In this document: positions 1 to 8,948 of the stretch, piece by piece
Layout: every line of letters starts with the position of its first letter
Position numbering within the stretch: position 1 is the stretch's first letter
Assembly (NCBI RefSeq): GCF_014773265.1
Contig: NZ_JACWMY010000015.1
Span: 62,001 to 126,000, forward strand
DNA: 64,000 bases
Origin: Mucilaginibacter pankratovii
Lineage (GTDB): Bacteria; Bacteroidota; Bacteroidia; Sphingobacteriales; Sphingobacteriaceae
Reading direction: 5' to 3'
Notes under the pieces: generated by a model
What the model saw: only the letters and a program-made list of their open reading frames with translations
What the model was told of the DNA's origin: nothing
The model's database searches: none
Position numbers and translations under genes: made by a program

Positions 1-2
1 AG

Positions 3-1121
3 GATGCTAACGATGTGGGCCGTTCGTACAACTACCCGCATGTTACGGCGGCGCATTGGGTAATGTACCGGTTGGCACGTAATCATAATGGGTTGGTTAC
101 ACAGCAAAACTGGCAATTCTACCTCAATAACTCTCACGAAACCGCCATGGCGATGGTAAAGCAGGCCCCATACTACGCACAGTTCGGACAAATGGAGGGG
201 ACGATCTTTTATTTATTACTGATGGACCTGAAAGCCGAAGGCTGGGGCGATAAAGCCATCTCGCTGGAAACCGAAATGCGCAAACGCGCCGATCACTGGC
301 GTACCCTGCAATACCCCTTCGGCAGCGAGATGCCCTGGGATAGTACCGGGCAGGAAGAAGTTTACAACTGGTCGGCTTACTTTGGGTACACCGATAAAGC
401 GGAAGTAACCATTAACGCCATATTGGGCTATATGCCAACCGTACCGCATTGGGGCTACAATGGCTCGGCACGCCGCTACTGGGATTTTTTATACGGCGGC
501 AAACTCTCCCGCATCGAACGGCAGCTGCACCATTACGGCTCGGGCCTCAACGCCATACCCGTTTTAACAGAATACCGTAGCCATCCCAGCGACCTTTATC
601 TGCTGCGCGTAGGTTACGGCGGCTTAATGGGTTCGGTATCTAACATCACGCGGGACGGTTTTGGCCCGGCGGCGTTCCATTCCTATCCATCTACTCTAAA
701 GATCGATGGACTCTCCGGCGATTACGGGCCAAACTTTTTTGGCTACGCGGTAAACTCGGCTACCTATATCACTCATGATAAAAACTTCGGCTGGCTGGCT
801 TTTGGCGGGAATTTAAAGAAGGATAAGGGATTAATTAAAGTGGATATTACAACCGCATCCAAGTCGCGGGTGTTTATTGCGCCAGCGGGGCTTTGGCTTA
901 CTTTGGATGCAGGTATCTTTAAAACGGTTACTTATAACCCGGTTAATGGCAAAGTTACCGTTACTTTAGATGCCGCCGATGAGTTTACACCGAAGGCATA
1001 TCTCAGGGTGCAGCAATCCGGAAAAGCTTATAAATCGAAACAAAAATTGTTGATGGACAGAGGGGCTTATGTGATACCCCTGGGTGGTAAACCGATCGAA
1101 TTAACATTGTTGGTGATTTAA
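3..1121 (+). CDS. DUF5695-type secreted protein, C-terminal part (5' end outside window)
   Basis: The frame is open from the first bases of the window, so the real start lies upstream; the GTG at 15 is internal. The visible 370 or so residues are rich in aromatic residues and Gly (for example YNYPHVTAAHW and the stretch around GGLMGSVSN). They resemble the C-terminal half of DUF5695 proteins, which are large secreted Bacteroidota proteins that I recall near carbohydrate-active enzymes. No catalytic residues are known to me. A GH130 gene lies convergently downstream, which fits a glycan-related role, but that is inference. The stop codon overlaps the left arm of an inverted repeat. Family assignment is moderate; function unknown. 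Confidence 0.55.
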   Translation, partial: DANDVGRSYNYPHVTAAHWVMYRLARNHNGLVTQQNWQFYLNNSHETAMAMVKQAPYYAQFGQMEGTIFYLLLMDLKAEGWGDKAISLETEMRKRADHWRTLQYPFGSEMPWDSTGQEEVYNWSAYFGYTDKAEVTINAILGYMPTVPHWGYNGSARRYWDFLYGGKLSRIERQLHHYGSGLNAIPVLTEYRSHPSDLYLLRVGYGGLMGSVSNITRDGFGPAAFHSYPSTLKIDGLSGDYGPNFFGYAVNSATYITHDKNFGWLAFGGNLKKDKGLIKVDITTASKSRVFIAPAGLWLTLDAGIFKTVTYNPVNGKVTVTLDAADEFTPKAYLRVQQSGKAYKSKQKLLMDRGAYVIPLGGKPIELTLLVI

Positions 1122-1190
1122 CCGCAGAGAACACAGAGAGATTCGCAGAGTTACACAGAGCCTTGCAAATCTCTGTGTTCTCTGCGGTTA
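1119..1190. repeat. Long inverted repeat between convergent genes
   Basis: Positions 1119-1139 and 1170-1190 are a perfect 21-bp inverted repeat (core ACCGCAGAGAACACAGAG) around a 30-bp loop. The loop itself contains a degenerate copy of the same word (CGCAGAGTTACACAGAG). It lies between two converging genes and could act as a bidirectional terminator. The wording resembles dispersed CGCAGAG/ACACAGAG hairpin repeats found in many bacterial genomes, so it may be a REP-like element. Confidence 0.7.
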
Positions 1191-1196
1191 AAAACA

Positions 1197-2666
1197 TCAC
1201 TCCACCCCGTCAGTTTTCAACTTATTAAGCAATTCATCCAGATCCACCTCGGCAAATGCGGTTGATGAATCTGATACGCCGTAAGGAATAATAAGTTTGT
1301 TATTATGGATTAACGCACCGCAGGAATACAGCACGTTTGGTACATAACCTTCGCGCTCATCACTGTTGGGGATCAATAAGGGCTCTTTCAGGCGGCCTAT
1401 CTCTACGGCAGGGTCGTCCAGTTTCAGCAAGCTTGCGCCCAGCACGTAGCGGCGCATGGGGCCAACACCGTGGGTAATTACTATCCAGCCGTCCTTGGTT
1501 TCTATTGGCGAACCACAGTTGCCTATCTGCACAAATTCCCAGCTGAATTTTGGCTGCTGCAGCAATACCGGCTTCTCCCAGATGTTGATCTTATCCGAGT
1601 ACATGATATAGTTATTGCAGCCGTCGATACGACTGATCATCATGTATTTGCCGTTTACCTTACGGGGGAACAGGGCCAAATTCTTATTCTGGGCACCGGC
1701 ACCATAAAGCGGCATGATCTTGAAGTTATAAAAATCGGTGGTTTGCAGCAGCTTTGGCATAATCAGCGCGCCATCGTAAGCGGTGTAGGTGGCATAATAA
1801 ACCGAACTGCCATCCTCGTTGTGGAACTCCACAAAGCGCGCGTCCTCAATACCTTTGCGCTCATATTCGGAGATAGGGAAGATTACCCTGTCGGAGATAT
1901 CCGTATCCAGCGAAAAAACAATTTCGTAGTACGAATCGGCCAGCCAAAGTACCTTATCGTATTCCAGGCGCTTCATATCGCTCGCCTGAAGCTTTTGCGA
2001 ATCGAGGATGATGCGGCGCAGGTTAGAGTATTCAAAATGATGGTCGAGCTTGCTTTCCAACTCGTGCAATACATCAATATTGATCTGCGTAATGGCAGCC
2101 TTATCAAAAAATAGTTTCTTATTGTATACAGCATTTCGTACGATCTCCGCCTCATCAATATAACTCCCGGCAGGCAAAACGGTAATGTTATTCGCCTTAT
2201 CAATAAGCGCCCTGCGGAAGGTAATAGAAGAAATATGCCCTTCACCCACTGCCCTGAAACTGATGATAACGCGGCGCTGCCCGTCTTCCAGTTCGGTTTG
2301 GTCGGGGTCCTCTACAATAGAGGGGTTAAAGAAAGCGGCAGATTCAATAGAATATTCATGCGTGAAATAAGAACCTATCAGGAGTTTGCGGTAAACCGTG
2401 AGGGTGTCAAAATCGATACCCAATTCTTCAAAAAGCGGCTTTAGCTTGCTGCAATGGCGGTTTAAAACCCGGGTGATGTTACGGTGGCGCTTAGAATATT
2501 CCTGCAGTAGCGGCGAAACGATGCCGAATGCTACCTCTTCGCTGATGCCCATTACCCTTTGTAAAACTTCCTTAGCACGATCGTTCCCGTTAAAAAAGAA
2601 TCTTGCAATTACACGCTTAGGGTCGGGATTTACTCTTACTGGTTTTCTTTCTATGGAAAGTCTCAT
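1197..2666 (-). CDS. Glycoside hydrolase family 130 protein (beta-mannoside phosphorylase/hydrolase type)
   Basis: 489 residues with the opening MRLSIERKPVRVNPDPKRV, typical of long-form GH130 proteins. An N-terminal helical region (about residues 35-100) precedes a five-bladed propeller-like domain. GH130 enzymes phosphorolyse or hydrolyse beta-mannosides; the substrate here cannot be read. No signal peptide is visible, so it is probably cytoplasmic. An upstream in-frame TTG (2669) exists, but the ATG at 2666 is the natural start. It converges on the DUF5695 gene, with a hairpin between. The family is confident; phosphorylase versus hydrolase is open. Confidence 0.85.
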   Translation of the reverse strand: MRLSIERKPVRVNPDPKRVIARFFFNGNDRAKEVLQRVMGISEEVAFGIVSPLLQEYSKRHRNITRVLNRHCSKLKPLFEELGIDFDTLTVYRKLLIGSYFTHEYSIESAAFFNPSIVEDPDQTELEDGQRRVIISFRAVGEGHISSITFRRALIDKANNITVLPAGSYIDEAEIVRNAVYNKKLFFDKAAITQINIDVLHELESKLDHHFEYSNLRRIILDSQKLQASDMKRLEYDKVLWLADSYYEIVFSLDTDISDRVIFPISEYERKGIEDARFVEFHNEDGSSVYYATYTAYDGALIMPKLLQTTDFYNFKIMPLYGAGAQNKNLALFPRKVNGKYMMISRIDGCNNYIMYSDKINIWEKPVLLQQPKFSWEFVQIGNCGSPIETKDGWIVITHGVGPMRRYVLGASLLKLDDPAVEIGRLKEPLLIPNSDEREGYVPNVLYSCGALIHNNKLIIPYGVSDSSTAFAEVDLDELLNKLKTDGVE

Positions 2667-2846
2667 CAAAAAAATATTTATTATTTAACACTATTAGTGC
2701 TAAATTGATTTGTCAATTTTACAAAACCTTAGCCACTCCAAAATTAATCATCAATAATCGGGCTAAGCTATTTGCTTAAAGCAAATATTAACAAAGCAGT
2801 TGAAACATTGATTTATATTTTAGGAAAAGGTTTAACAAGGTTGGAT

Positions 2847-3764
2847 TTATATCATCCGGTTACGCTTGATCATATACTCGTTCAGGATGCTGTTGTAACC
2901 CTGCTCAATATCGGCATCTACAATATCAATGTGATATTGGGCGCACTTCAGTTCCAGCTGGTGGCGGTATTCTTTAAGTGATGCGATATAACTGTCGCGA
3001 ATTTTATTGGGATGTACCCGCACTTCCTCGCCCGTCTCGATATCTACAAAATGGTGCGGGCGGTTATCAAAATTAAAATCCAGCTCTTTCTGCTTGCTGG
3101 TTACGTTGAAGATCACCACCTCGTGCTTTTTGTATTTAAGGTGTTGTATGGCGGCAAAAAGTTCCTGTGTTTTCTGTGGGTTGAGGCTGTTCTCCAGCAT
3201 ATCGCTAAAAATGATCACCATGGAGCGTTGATGGATCTCGCCCGCCAAATGGTGTAACACCGTAGAAATATTGGTGGCATTTTGTTTAGGGTTATTATAG
3301 ATGCGCTCTAAAGCTGCATACAGGTAAAACAAGTGCGCCGAGGTGGAACGCGCCGGACTCATCCAGTCCATTTTATCCGAGAACAGGCACAGCCCAAAAG
3401 CATCCCGCTGTTTTTTAAACAGGTACATCAGCGAGGCGATGGCATAAACCGAGAACTGCAATTTATTGATGCCCTCCGCCGGGAAATTCATGGATGAGGA
3501 GGTATCCAGCAGGAGGTAACAACGCAGGTTGGTTTCTTCCTCAAATTGCTTTACAAAAAGCTTATCGGTACGGGCGAGGAGCTTCCAGTCGATATTTTTT
3601 ACCGATTCGCCGTTATTATACAGCCTGTGCTCGGCAAACTCCACCGAAAAACCATGGAAAGGGCTTTGGTGCAAGCCCGTTATAAAACCTTCAACAACCT
3701 GCCGGGCAAGCAATTCCAGGTTGGCCAGCTGGCGTACATGTTGGTTGTTGTTTAACTGGGGCAT
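2847..3764 (-). CDS. DUF58 domain protein (von Willebrand A-like)
   Basis: About 305 residues. The N-terminal part has the DUF58 signature GxSxEFAExRxYNxGESVKNIDWK followed by LLLDTSSSM, a MIDAS-like DxSxS motif of the vWA fold. DUF58 proteins usually sit beside MoxR AAA+ ATPases and Bat genes and are thought to assist metal-dependent assembly or stress tolerance. No MoxR gene is next to this one, so it is an orphan in this window. The ATG at 3764 is preferred over an upstream TTG (3779) because the shorter product starts just before the conserved VRQLANLELLAR region. No signal peptide; cytoplasmic. Confidence 0.85.
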   Translation of the reverse strand: MPQLNNNQHVRQLANLELLARQVVEGFITGLHQSPFHGFSVEFAEHRLYNNGESVKNIDWKLLARTDKLFVKQFEEETNLRCYLLLDTSSSMNFPAEGINKLQFSVYAIASLMYLFKKQRDAFGLCLFSDKMDWMSPARSTSAHLFYLYAALERIYNNPKQNATNISTVLHHLAGEIHQRSMVIIFSDMLENSLNPQKTQELFAAIQHLKYKKHEVVIFNVTSKQKELDFNFDNRPHHFVDIETGEEVRVHPNKIRDSYIASLKEYRHQLELKCAQYHIDIVDADIEQGYNSILNEYMIKRNRMI

Positions 3765-3851
3765 ACGCCAAGGTAGCAATTTCGGTGTAAAAACGTAACG
3801 GTTAATTTGGTGGGATTATTTTAAAGCTGCTCCTAATCACTCGCATATTTG

Positions 3852-3982
3852 ACTCACCCCGAATGCGCTACGCTGTTCGACCCTCTCTGCTCCGCAAAGA
3901 GGGTGTAAGAAAAAAATATAAAATTCCCCTCTTTACGAAGCAGAGAGGGGCTGGGCCTGCCTGCCGGTAGGCAGGGGTGAGT
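3852..3982. repeat. MITE/REP-like element with CTCACCCC termini
   Basis: A 131-bp element with terminal inverted repeats ACTCACCCC (3852-3860) and GGGGTGAGT (3974-3982). Inside, CCCTCTCTGCT (3881-3891) pairs with AGCAGAGAGGG (3939-3949), and a small CTGCC/GGCAG palindrome sits near the right end. The same CTCACCCC plus CCCTCTC wording recurs at 17936-18051. It fills most of the gap between the DUF58 and DUF2490 genes and has no coding potential. Confidence 0.7.
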
Positions 3983-4032
3983 TAACTCGCCGGGCGGACA
4001 TTTGCACGATGTTTGGAACGATTAAACGCTAC

Positions 4033-4752
4033 CTAAAACCTCGTATAAAACGCCGTTTGTATAATATGGTTAACGGTGTAAGCCGTAGCCTGCTTAGTAT
4101 ACTGGTTCATATACCCTATCTCCGCATCAAACTTTTTGCTGAAACGGAAACCGAAGGCAGCGTAAGCACGGTTTTGGTCGAAGAAGTGTTTGTTCACCTT
4201 ATCCTTGTTCTGCACATTCACAAATATTTCATCCTGCAAAGCAAAGAAAGGCCCTTTGGTAAATACCGAATCGCTTTTAAAGGGGATAACCGACCGTGCA
4301 AAATAACGCAGGCGCTGCGAAAAGTAACTATCGTTGGCAGTTGATGATGTATTACCTAAAAAGCGCTGTTCTAACCGGAAGCGGTGCTGCAACGATACGT
4401 TTCTGCCCAATTTTTGGTTGATGATGAATTGCTCCCAGATGCGGCTCTCGGGGCGGAACGTGGAAGCACCATTTGCCGAACGGCCATTGGTAGCGATATA
4501 GGCGTATCCCAAAGCACCAATTTTATTATTAGCGAAATAATAATTTACCGATGGACGGAGCAGCACATTGCGCAAATAATCAACGCGGTCTGCCGAGCGG
4601 AATTGCCCGTCGAACGATGCGCCCCAGTGCTTAGAAAACCTTTGCGTGTGGAACAGGGCGGCCCAGCCGGAGAATTGGTTGTCTTGTGCCAGTAGTTTAC
4701 AGGGCGCTAAAAATGTAAAAAGCAGCAAAAGCTGTAGCAGTTTATTCTTCAT
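4033..4752 (-). CDS. DUF2490 outer-membrane beta-barrel protein
   Basis: 239 residues starting at an ATG (4752) that gives a clean signal peptide (MKNKLLQLLLLFTFLAPCKLLA, then Gln). The mature part alternates hydrophobic and polar residues with many aromatics and ends in a terminal Phe (AFYTRF), as outer-membrane barrels do. The pattern WxLxNYR-like/RLEQRFLG with FRPESRIWEQF fits DUF2490, a Bacteroidota family of unknown function. A longer reading to 4815 would put residues before the signal peptide and is unlikely. It follows another barrel-like gene on the same strand after a 110-bp gap. Confidence 0.8.
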   Translation of the reverse strand: MKNKLLQLLLLFTFLAPCKLLAQDNQFSGWAALFHTQRFSKHWGASFDGQFRSADRVDYLRNVLLRPSVNYYFANNKIGALGYAYIATNGRSANGASTFRPESRIWEQFIINQKLGRNVSLQHRFRLEQRFLGNTSSTANDSYFSQRLRYFARSVIPFKSDSVFTKGPFFALQDEIFVNVQNKDKVNKHFFDQNRAYAAFGFRFSKKFDAEIGYMNQYTKQATAYTVNHIIQTAFYTRF

Positions 4753-4862
4753 AAGTAAAGGATAGATACAATAAATGTATGCGATAAAAAATATTGCCTG
4801 GCGTGGGGGGCACACCCTTCAAGGCTTTGACGCGGCAAAATTAGTATAATTTGTTAAAAACG

Positions 4863-5885
4863 CTAATCCTTAAACTTCGCCACGCGCTTGCGGCCCAGAT
4901 CGTATGTTAAGCGGAATGCCTCCTGGTTACTGCCGCTGCTAAACGGCGTTTGGTGGAAACTCGCAATAAATTGCCCGGTTATTCCTTTGTATAAAAACGG
5001 TGTGTAGATGATATCCAAGCGGTTATAGGTGTTATATTGATAATACGCATCTCCAAAAGATACATTATGCCCGTCGCCTTTGTAAAATTCATCATACAGG
5101 GCAAAGCGCTTGTAGCTTAAAAAAACATTGGCCACAAAGCCCGTCGGTTTTTTAAAGCCCGATACGTTGCGCTCCCGCTCGAAGGACATCATGCCCCCTG
5201 CCTCGATACTCAATGAATCAAGGAAGGTTTTATGGCTGAGGTTAGCACCGAGCTTTACCTGTATGGCTCCATTATCGCGGATATGGTCGTCGGGGATAGG
5301 GATCGCAGGCCCTGCATCATGCATTAAAAAGAAATAATGCGAGAGGTAGAACGGTCCTTTGGTAAAGGGCTGGTATTTGCCCGAAAAGCCGAATAGGAAC
5401 TGCTCGCGGTCGGTATCGGTTTGGCGGCTCACCCAATCTATCCAAACCGTTTCGTTAAAGTTACCGGTATGGTATTTAGCCAGTAAGCCCTCTACATTGG
5501 GGCGAAAATAACGCAGGGTATCATTCAGCATAGCACGGGGGTAATCCGTCAGCAAACCTTCACGGGGAAATTCACCCGCATTAAACAGCCAGCGTTCGCT
5601 GGTGTGGTTAAAGTAGGCCACCGGCGCCACTTTTAAAAAGTAGGGTTTTGCACCAAATTCGTGCAGGCCATTCACGCCGACTATAAAGCGGTTGGCGCTA
5701 TCTAAGTTCAAGCCAAAATCTAAAGCGAGGCGCGTACCCGAGTAAGTACGCGAGCGGATCAGGGATTCTTTATATTCCCGGTTATCAAAAAACACCGAGC
5801 CATTAAAATGTACGTCAACCGTTTGTGCGGCAGCAGCGCGGGTAATAAAAACAGCAGCTATCAGTAAGTATATCTTTTTGTGCAT
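4863..5885 (-). CDS. Predicted outer-membrane beta-barrel protein, function unknown
   Basis: 340 residues. The N-terminus MHKKIYLLIAAVFITRAAAA followed by Gln is a signal peptide cleaved near residue 20. The rest shows repeated amphipathic strands with aromatic belts (YLSHYFFLMHD, ALYDEFYKG, YNTYNRLDIIYTPFLY), consistent with a porin-like barrel. No named family is recognised. It lies 12 bp downstream of the ArnT-like glycosyltransferase gene on the same strand and is probably co-transcribed with it, so a link to envelope glycans is possible but not shown. Confidence 0.65.
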   Translation of the reverse strand: MHKKIYLLIAAVFITRAAAAQTVDVHFNGSVFFDNREYKESLIRSRTYSGTRLALDFGLNLDSANRFIVGVNGLHEFGAKPYFLKVAPVAYFNHTSERWLFNAGEFPREGLLTDYPRAMLNDTLRYFRPNVEGLLAKYHTGNFNETVWIDWVSRQTDTDREQFLFGFSGKYQPFTKGPFYLSHYFFLMHDAGPAIPIPDDHIRDNGAIQVKLGANLSHKTFLDSLSIEAGGMMSFERERNVSGFKKPTGFVANVFLSYKRFALYDEFYKGDGHNVSFGDAYYQYNTYNRLDIIYTPFLYKGITGQFIASFHQTPFSSGSNQEAFRLTYDLGRKRVAKFKD

Positions 5886-5897
5886 CGTATCAAGTAA

Positions 5898-7619
5898 TTA
5901 TTCAACTGTAAATTTTATCAGGCGGCTGTTCTTGCTCCCTCTAAACGGCTCGGTACGGATAGAGAACATCAAGTAATAAGTGCCCTTCTCCTTCGGCGCC
6001 GTCACCACTGTGTTATAAGGCTTGCTTTCGCCGGGTTGCAGGCTGATGTTGTTAAAATCGGCACCGGATTGCTGCACTTCTGCAATATCCGTAGGCCCGG
6101 TAAAAAAGCAGCTTTCTAAAAATACGGGGTGCTTATAGCCAACGTTGGTAAAATTAACATCGTATGTGTAAGGATTGGTTATCTTGAGGTCAAATTGTAT
6201 TTTTTGACCGGGCTTTGTTGTAATCGTTGTCGTTTTGGAATCAATGGCTATTTTTTGGTAGGTGCGGGCATCCTCTACCCATGCGCCGTACCAATCGCCG
6301 CCTTCTGTTTTGATGGTATCGCTCCGGTAACCTTCCAACGGCGTACTTAACAGCAGGTAGATCTTCTTATGCTGCAGGCTATCCTCCATCGGCCAGATAT
6401 CAAACATGGTGCGTCCGTAATACCGCGAATCGTAAGCGAAGCCTTTTAGGGTATGGTTATAAAAATCGTATTTAGATGGGTTTTGAAAACCATCGTCCAT
6501 CACCATCCAGGCGTCGCCCGCCTTAGCATGCACCTTTGCTGCCCAATCGCGGAAACCGAAATAGGTTTGCAGGGCCATTACTTTTTTAATGAATGGCAGC
6601 CCCAGCACCAGCGAGATCCGCAGCACCAGAATGAGCGCAATATTGGCGATAGCCACATTGAAGAGCCATTTGGGATGGTTGTTATTCCGTTGCAGGTTGA
6701 TAAGCACCAGTGATATTAGGGGTATAAACCCGATAAGTGTGTAGTGCGGCTGCACATTGGCAAAAAACGTATTTATACAAAAGAAACCGAAGGTACCAAT
6801 GGCGTTAAACACCAGCGCCCTGCTGAACACATCGGTGATTTTAGTACGGAACGCTTTGTAAAACAGGTACCAGCTAAGGAGTATCCCGCCGAGTAAAAGC
6901 TGGCCCCCAAGGTATTCTGTAGTTAGGGAAATATTGTAGATCTTATCAGACGAGCGCTCGAACAACTGGTAATTCACCGCCGGGAAATCGCGGTGCGCCT
7001 GCCATAAAATATGCGGCGTAAAACAAATAAGCCCGGTTATGATAGCCAGGTGAAATGAGGGGCGCCTAAACAGTTTTAAGTTAGATAATACCGTAAAACC
7101 AACGAGCAATATACCGTGGTACTTACTGTACAGCAGGCAGGCAACCGCCACGCCAATAATAAAGGCGGTTAGCCAGCTATCCTCTTCCGCATACTTCTGG
7201 TAGAAATAATAAAATACCACCGCGAAGAAGAACAACGGCGCATCGGGCGTGGTAGTAAAGCCATACACATGGAAAACCAGTACACAGGAGACGAGTAAAA
7301 TAAACCACTTTGCCGTTACCGCGTATTTTTTGACGATAAGCCAGAGCAGGTAAAGGGCCAGGCTATTGCTGAGCACGGCCACCAGCCTCGCGCCAAATTC
7401 ATTATGGAAAAGCGTATAGCCAATTTTAATGAACACCGCCATCATGGGCGGGTGGTAAAAGTAGCCCCAGTCGGGCTTTTGGGCGTAGAGCCAGTAGTAG
7501 GCCTCGTCGCCGTGCATTTCCAATACCGCGGCTTGCAGCAGGTTCAAAACCGTCCAGCAGGCGATAAAATACCAGATGGGTTTGTTGGATTGAACAGGAT
7601 TGCTTGCAGTAGTAGCCAT
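5898..7619 (-). CDS. ArnT/PMT-like membrane glycosyltransferase (GT39/GT83-type)
   Basis: 573 residues. The first periplasmic loop carries the DEAYYW motif (HGDEAYYWLYAQKPDWGYFYHPPM), the acidic catalytic-site signature of PMT_2/ArnT-like enzymes that move sugars from polyprenyl-phosphate carriers on the outer face of the inner membrane. About ten hydrophobic segments span residues 10-350. The C-terminal 120 residues form a soluble beta-rich region (LKITNPYTYDVNFTN), possibly Ig-like. Acceptor unknown; candidates are lipid A, O-glycoproteins or lipids. Probably heads a two-gene unit with the barrel protein at 4863-5885. Confidence 0.8.
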   Translation of the reverse strand: MATTASNPVQSNKPIWYFIACWTVLNLLQAAVLEMHGDEAYYWLYAQKPDWGYFYHPPMMAVFIKIGYTLFHNEFGARLVAVLSNSLALYLLWLIVKKYAVTAKWFILLVSCVLVFHVYGFTTTPDAPLFFFAVVFYYFYQKYAEEDSWLTAFIIGVAVACLLYSKYHGILLVGFTVLSNLKLFRRPSFHLAIITGLICFTPHILWQAHRDFPAVNYQLFERSSDKIYNISLTTEYLGGQLLLGGILLSWYLFYKAFRTKITDVFSRALVFNAIGTFGFFCINTFFANVQPHYTLIGFIPLISLVLINLQRNNNHPKWLFNVAIANIALILVLRISLVLGLPFIKKVMALQTYFGFRDWAAKVHAKAGDAWMVMDDGFQNPSKYDFYNHTLKGFAYDSRYYGRTMFDIWPMEDSLQHKKIYLLLSTPLEGYRSDTIKTEGGDWYGAWVEDARTYQKIAIDSKTTTITTKPGQKIQFDLKITNPYTYDVNFTNVGYKHPVFLESCFFTGPTDIAEVQQSGADFNNISLQPGESKPYNTVVTAPKEKGTYYLMFSIRTEPFRGSKNSRLIKFTVE

Positions 7620-7733
7620 TGAACAGATTATGCTGCAAAGGTAAAATAAATGCGTTAAGGCCGTGGCGCTTAATGGTTATGATTATTTTAAGAAACGGCA
7701 TCACAATCCATATAAAAATTGAATATTTGAGCC

Positions 7734-8186
7734 ATGATAGACAAACAGATAGAGTTTATTAAACAGCCACGTTTAATGATCCTGAGCATATTGGATAAGT
7801 TCACGATGGAACAATTAAATACCATACCTGCCGGTTTTAACAATAACATAGCATGGAACCTGGGGCACATGCTGGCTGCCCAATATGGCATTTTTTATAA
7901 ACGGGCAGGACTGGAGATTGATGAAAGTTTTTACCAGCTATACAAACCCGATAGCAAACCGGAGGGACAAATAACGCAGGCGCAATTAGATGAGATCAAA
8001 TCGATGCTCATCACGAGCCTGGATAAATTAGAAGAGGATTATGCAAATCAGATCTTCACCAACTACCCAACTTGGACTACACGTTACGGGGCTTCTATCA
8101 GTAATATTGATGAAGCCATTGCCTTTTTACCATTTCATGAAGGGTTGCATATCGGGTATATTATGGCGATGAGGAAGTTGGTGTAG
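7734..8186 (+). CDS. DinB-like protein (DinB_2 four-helix bundle)
   Basis: 150 residues. The motif NNIAWNLGHMLAAQ (about residues 42-55) and the C-terminal FHEGLHIGYIMAMRK contain the three histidines expected to bind metal in the DinB/YfiT superfamily. These small helical-bundle proteins often act as thiol-dependent transferases or stress proteins; the substrate is unknown. It is transcribed divergently from the ArnT-like gene. The start ATG at 7734 is the only reasonable one. Confidence 0.8.
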   Translation: MIDKQIEFIKQPRLMILSILDKFTMEQLNTIPAGFNNNIAWNLGHMLAAQYGIFYKRAGLEIDESFYQLYKPDSKPEGQITQAQLDEIKSMLITSLDKLEEDYANQIFTNYPTWTTRYGASISNIDEAIAFLPFHEGLHIGYIMAMRKLV

Positions 8187-8228
8187 GGGCCCCTAACCTC
8201 CTGAAGGGGGGATCGTTTGAATGGATAA

Positions 8229-8618
8229 ATGAGAAAAATTGTTTTGATATGGTTGGTTTTCCTGCTTACATCATGCGTGGAGTCAACCTCAAAAAGAAAG
8301 TTTAATAAAACTGCGTGGGGTGAAAAAATCGACTGGGATTTCTACCAACGCGAGCCGATGCTTGACGACCTACTACAGCATCATCAAATAAAAGGATTAA
8401 CCCGTAAACAGCTTATTGATTCGCTTGGAGAACCAGCTAATTATGACGATACCACTGCTATGTATTATGAGATCGTTACAGATTTTGGAAGCGATATTGA
8501 TCCGGTTTATACAAAAAACTTAGTTATTTATTTAAATAAAGATTCGATAGCAACTGGTTTTAAAGTGGAAGCGTTGAAGCCAAGATACTCGAATTCCCGG
8601 AAGCAACCCCGGTTTTAA
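8229..8618 (+). CDS. Small lipoprotein, BamE/SmpA-like C-terminal pattern
   Basis: 129 residues. MRKIVLIWLVFLLTSC is a lipoprotein signal with lipobox LTSC (Cys16). The middle segment KGLTRKQLIDSLGEPANYDD resembles the helix-turn followed by GxP of BamE/SmpA-like lipoproteins, and later residues (YYEIVTDFG, KNLVIYLNKD) could be its beta-strands. This is a pattern match only. Gene spacing to neighbours is loose and no operon is apparent. A degenerate G/C-rich inverted run (around 8187-8214) lies just upstream. Confidence 0.6.
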   Translation: MRKIVLIWLVFLLTSCVESTSKRKFNKTAWGEKIDWDFYQREPMLDDLLQHHQIKGLTRKQLIDSLGEPANYDDTTAMYYEIVTDFGSDIDPVYTKNLVIYLNKDSIATGFKVEALKPRYSNSRKQPRF

Positions 8619-8705
8619 CATATTTAAGATTTTACTATGATTAGGGAATTTGTATGATAAATTATTATCAGTAAATTTGACTAAAGGGCAATTAAATCAA
8701 ATCCT

Positions 8706-8948
8706 ATGAATCTTCAGTTTATTCATGATACAAAAGGGAATACTACCGGCGTGTTTATTCCTATTGAAGAATGGCAATCGTTGAAAGAAAAATACACTGA
8801 ACTTCAAAAGGAAGAAGCATTGAATGTAGTAGAGTTAAGTTCCTGGCAAACTCAAATAATTGACGAGCGGCTAAACGATTATTACGCCAATCCTAACTCT
8901 GTAGAGAGTTTTGACGATATGCTTGATGATATTGAAAAAAGTTTGTGA
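8706..8948 (+). CDS. Antitoxin of a RelBE/ParDE-like module
   Basis: 80 residues, acidic, with an N-terminal strand-rich part (LQFIHDTKGNTTGVFIPIEEW) reminiscent of Phd/RelB-type DNA-binding antitoxins and a charged C-terminal tail (FDDMLDDIEKSL) suited to wrapping a toxin. Its stop codon TGA (8946-8948) overlaps the GTG start of the following RelE/ParE-like gene, the usual arrangement of type II toxin-antitoxin pairs. Function is inferred from this pairing. Confidence 0.75.
   Translation: MNLQFIHDTKGNTTGVFIPIEEWQSLKEKYTELQKEEALNVVELSSWQTQIIDERLNDYYANPNSVESFDDMLDDIEKSL

Noticed and set aside
1470..2114. A 214-residue plus-strand frame inside the GH130 gene
   Set aside because: Antisense to a well-conserved gene, no start context, no recognisable motif.
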